A DNA stretch of 6,751 nucleotides from DASPKM01 sp036402175 (GTDB taxonomy: Bacteria > Bacteroidota > Bacteroidia > Chitinophagales > Chitinophagaceae), in contig DASWTK010000103.1 of NCBI GenBank assembly GCA_036402175.1, positions 1 to 6,751 of the forward strand. Reading direction: 5' to 3'. Position numbers and translations under genes: made by a program. This document shows positions 5,766 to 6,751 of this stretch, in pieces (the first letter of the stretch is position 1; each line of letters opens with the position of its first letter). A model generated the notes under the pieces. That model did no database searches. It worked only from the letters and a program-made list of their open reading frames with translations, and was not told the origin of the DNA.

Positions 5766-5880
5766 TTTTCCAAAGTCGGAGTTTCTGGTTTCGTGTTTCT
5801 GGTTTCGTGTTTTCCAAAGGCGGGGTTTCTGGTTTCGAGTTTTCCAAATGAGTGACTTGATATAGGGTTTTGAGTTTTGC
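5766..5880 (+). repeat. Degenerate minisatellite with TTTTCCAAA and GTTTCTGGTTTCG motifs
   Basis: TTTTCCAAA occurs at 5766, 5810 and 5840. GTTTCTGGTTTCG occurs at 5781, 5795 and 5825. A further heptamer-like stretch, GGGTTTTGAGTTTTG, lies at 5865-5879. GATATAG occurs at 5717-5723 (the end of the MATE gene) and again at 5859-5865, bracketing this block and the heptamer array. No coding function is apparent. Confidence 0.8.
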
Positions 5881-5900
5881 AAACCTAAATCTGAAACTCA

Positions 5901-6061
5901 TCCTTCAGCAACATACCGGAGAAGAACCCAAAACCCAAAACCCATAACCAGTCCTTCAGCAACATACCGGAGAAGAACCCGAAACCAGAAACCCGAAACC
6001 GGAAACATGCAATAACATACCGGAGAAGAACCCAAAACTCAAAACCCAAAACCCAAAACCC
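5901..6061. repeat. Three direct repeats with a 20-bp core, each followed by CCCAAAA-like heptamers
   Basis: The core AACATACCGGAGAAGAACCC is identical at 5910-5929, 5961-5980 and 6014-6033, so the spacings are 51 and 53 bp. The first two copies share nine more bases on the left (TCCTTCAGC), giving 29 bp identical at 5901-5929 and 5952-5980. Each copy is followed by C/A-rich heptamers: CCCAAAA after copies 1 and 3, and CCGAAA/CCAGAAA variants after copy 2. The intervening sequences are low-complexity and related to each other, so this is a minisatellite rather than a CRISPR array. Confidence 0.9.
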
Positions 6062-6080
6062 GTATGGCTCCTTTTTTGAT

Positions 6081-6088
6081 TACATTTA
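6081..6088 (+). promoter_or_regulatory. Possible -7 box for the AI-2E family gene
   Basis: TACATTTA is one base off TAnnTTTG and ends 7 nt before the ATG at 6096, which would give a nearly leaderless transcript. The -33 position falls at the end of the C-rich repeat, and no TTTG is seen there. Read-through from the MATE gene is the alternative. Confidence 0.3.
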
Positions 6089-6095
6089 AACCCGT

Positions 6096-6751
6096 ATGAA
6101 ACGAATTCCCGGAGATATCATCAGGCAGGTTCTGTTACTGGCAGCTATTGTTGTGCTGGGAATTGTGCTTTTCAGAGAGCTGAAGTTCTTTATTCCGGCT
6201 TTCCTGGGTGCCTATACGCTGTACATGATTCTTCGCAAGTACATGTTCATTCTAACAGGTAAATACAAATGGAAACAAGGGTGGACTGCAATGCTTCTGA
6301 TGACCCTATCGTTCCTGATCATATTACTGCCTATTATGGTACTGGTGAATATGATGACGTCAAAAGTAACATTTGCGATTTCGCATTCGCAGCAGGTGCT
6401 TACCAAGATCCAGCAGTTCGTTGAGAAGTATGAACGGGAATGGGGTTTCCAGATATTCACGCCTCAAACAGTAGAAAAGCTTACCGATTGGGGAACGAGA
6501 ACGCTTCCGTCGATACTCAGCGCTACCATGAATACACTGACAACCGTGGTTGTTATGTACTTCCTGCTTTATTTCATGCTGACCAACGGCAGAAAAATGG
6601 AGACAAAGATCTATTCCTACATGCCGGTTAAGGATGAGAATGTGACGCTGATCAAGAAGGACCTGAATACAATGGTCATTTCAAACGCGGTGGGAATACC
6701 GGTGATTGCTTTATTGCAGGGACTTGTTGGCTTGCTGGGATATTGGATCAT
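6096..6751 (+). CDS. AI-2E family transporter, N-terminal 218 residues (partial, runs off right edge)
   Basis: I translated this frame by hand: it begins MKRIPGDIIRQVLLLAAIVV and stays open to the edge, ending inside a codon. The family (PF01594, about 350 residues, seven or eight membrane helices) includes exporters of autoinducer-2 and Na+/H+ antiporters, so the substrate is open. Helices lie at about 10-27, 31-48 (FFIPAFLGAYTLYMILRK) and 64-86. A long soluble amphipathic stretch follows at 88-140 (SHSQQVLTKIQQFVEKYERE), then a helix at about 144-163 (MNTLTTVVVMYFLLYFML), then the charged loop to KKDLNTMVISNAVGIPVIAL (188-207), typical of the family. The C-terminal half with the remaining helices is missing. 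It follows MATE on the same strand after a 372-bp repeat-rich gap, so co-transcription is doubtful. Confidence 0.88.
   Translation, partial: MKRIPGDIIRQVLLLAAIVVLGIVLFRELKFFIPAFLGAYTLYMILRKYMFILTGKYKWKQGWTAMLLMTLSFLIILLPIMVLVNMMTSKVTFAISHSQQVLTKIQQFVEKYEREWGFQIFTPQTVEKLTDWGTRTLPSILSATMNTLTTVVVMYFLLYFMLTNGRKMETKIYSYMPVKDENVTLIKKDLNTMVISNAVGIPVIALLQGLVGLLGYWI

Larger units (their letters stand above)
5728..6061. repeat. 33-bp perfect inverted repeat bracketing the minisatellite block
   Basis: Positions 5728-5760 (G-rich arm) are the exact reverse complement of 6029-6061 (C-rich arm), including the single variant heptamer TTTTGAG/CTCAAAA at the matching place. The arms are separated by 268 bp. 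The transcript or single-stranded DNA could fold into a long hairpin between the MATE and AI-2E genes. No clear target-site duplication lies outside the arms. Confidence 0.85.

Noticed and set aside
5625..5901. Open frames on both strands over the MATE end and minisatellite, giving proteins rich in KPETRNQK or FWVLGFEF
   Set aside because: They are translations of 7-bp repeats, overlap the true MATE frame in part, and have no domain-like composition.
5901..6061. CRISPR array
   Set aside because: There are only three copies, and the intervals are related low-complexity heptamers rather than unique spacers. No cas gene is present.
5728..6061. Insertion sequence or classical MITE
   Set aside because: There is no transposase and no clear target-site duplication outside the inverted arms, so only a repeat is annotated.

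Overview
The window looks like a piece of a Bacteroidota chromosome, probably a Chitinophagaceae or Sphingobacteriia-type organism (inference). The reasons are an outer-membrane TonB-dependent receptor with an N-terminal carboxypeptidase-regulatory-like domain, several promoter boxes that fit the Bacteroidota -7 consensus TAnnTTTG, no recognisable Shine-Dalgarno sequences, a SMUG2-type uracil-DNA glycosylase, and short G/T-rich intergenic tandem repeats of a kind I associate with this phylum. No phage, IS transposase, rRNA, tRNA or CRISPR array is visible.

Left half (1-3288), all genes on the minus strand. Positions 1-1098 hold the N-terminal 366 residues of a TonB-dependent outer-membrane receptor that runs off the left edge. 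Upstream is a 274-bp gap with a roughly 80-bp imperfect repeat present in three copies; the last copy supplies the stop codon of the next gene, an SRPBCC-fold protein (1373-1897). An octamer microsatellite and a strong terminator (1997-2027) separate that gene from a 78-aa single-pass membrane protein (2054-2290). A 392-bp region without a convincing gene follows, holding a perfect 12-bp palindrome and a hairpin terminator. Next comes a cyclophilin-type peptidyl-prolyl isomerase with a probable lipoprotein signal (2683-3288).

Right half (3381-6751), all genes on the plus strand. A SMUG2-like uracil-DNA glycosylase (3381-4055) is transcribed divergently from the isomerase. Between it and a complete MATE efflux transporter (4302-5723) lies the best promoter in the window. 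This drives either a structured leader or a free-standing RNA of about 135 nt that ends in a weak terminator hairpin, and two of its helices are mutually exclusive. After the MATE stop codon comes a 372-bp block of low-complexity minisatellites: TTTTGGG heptamers at the left, CCCAAAA heptamers at the right forming a 33-bp perfect inverted repeat, and three copies of a 20-bp core between them. The window ends inside an AI-2E family transporter gene (6096 to the edge).

The genes look like unlinked housekeeping and envelope functions rather than one pathway. The most unusual content is intergenic: the repeat blocks and the MATE leader.
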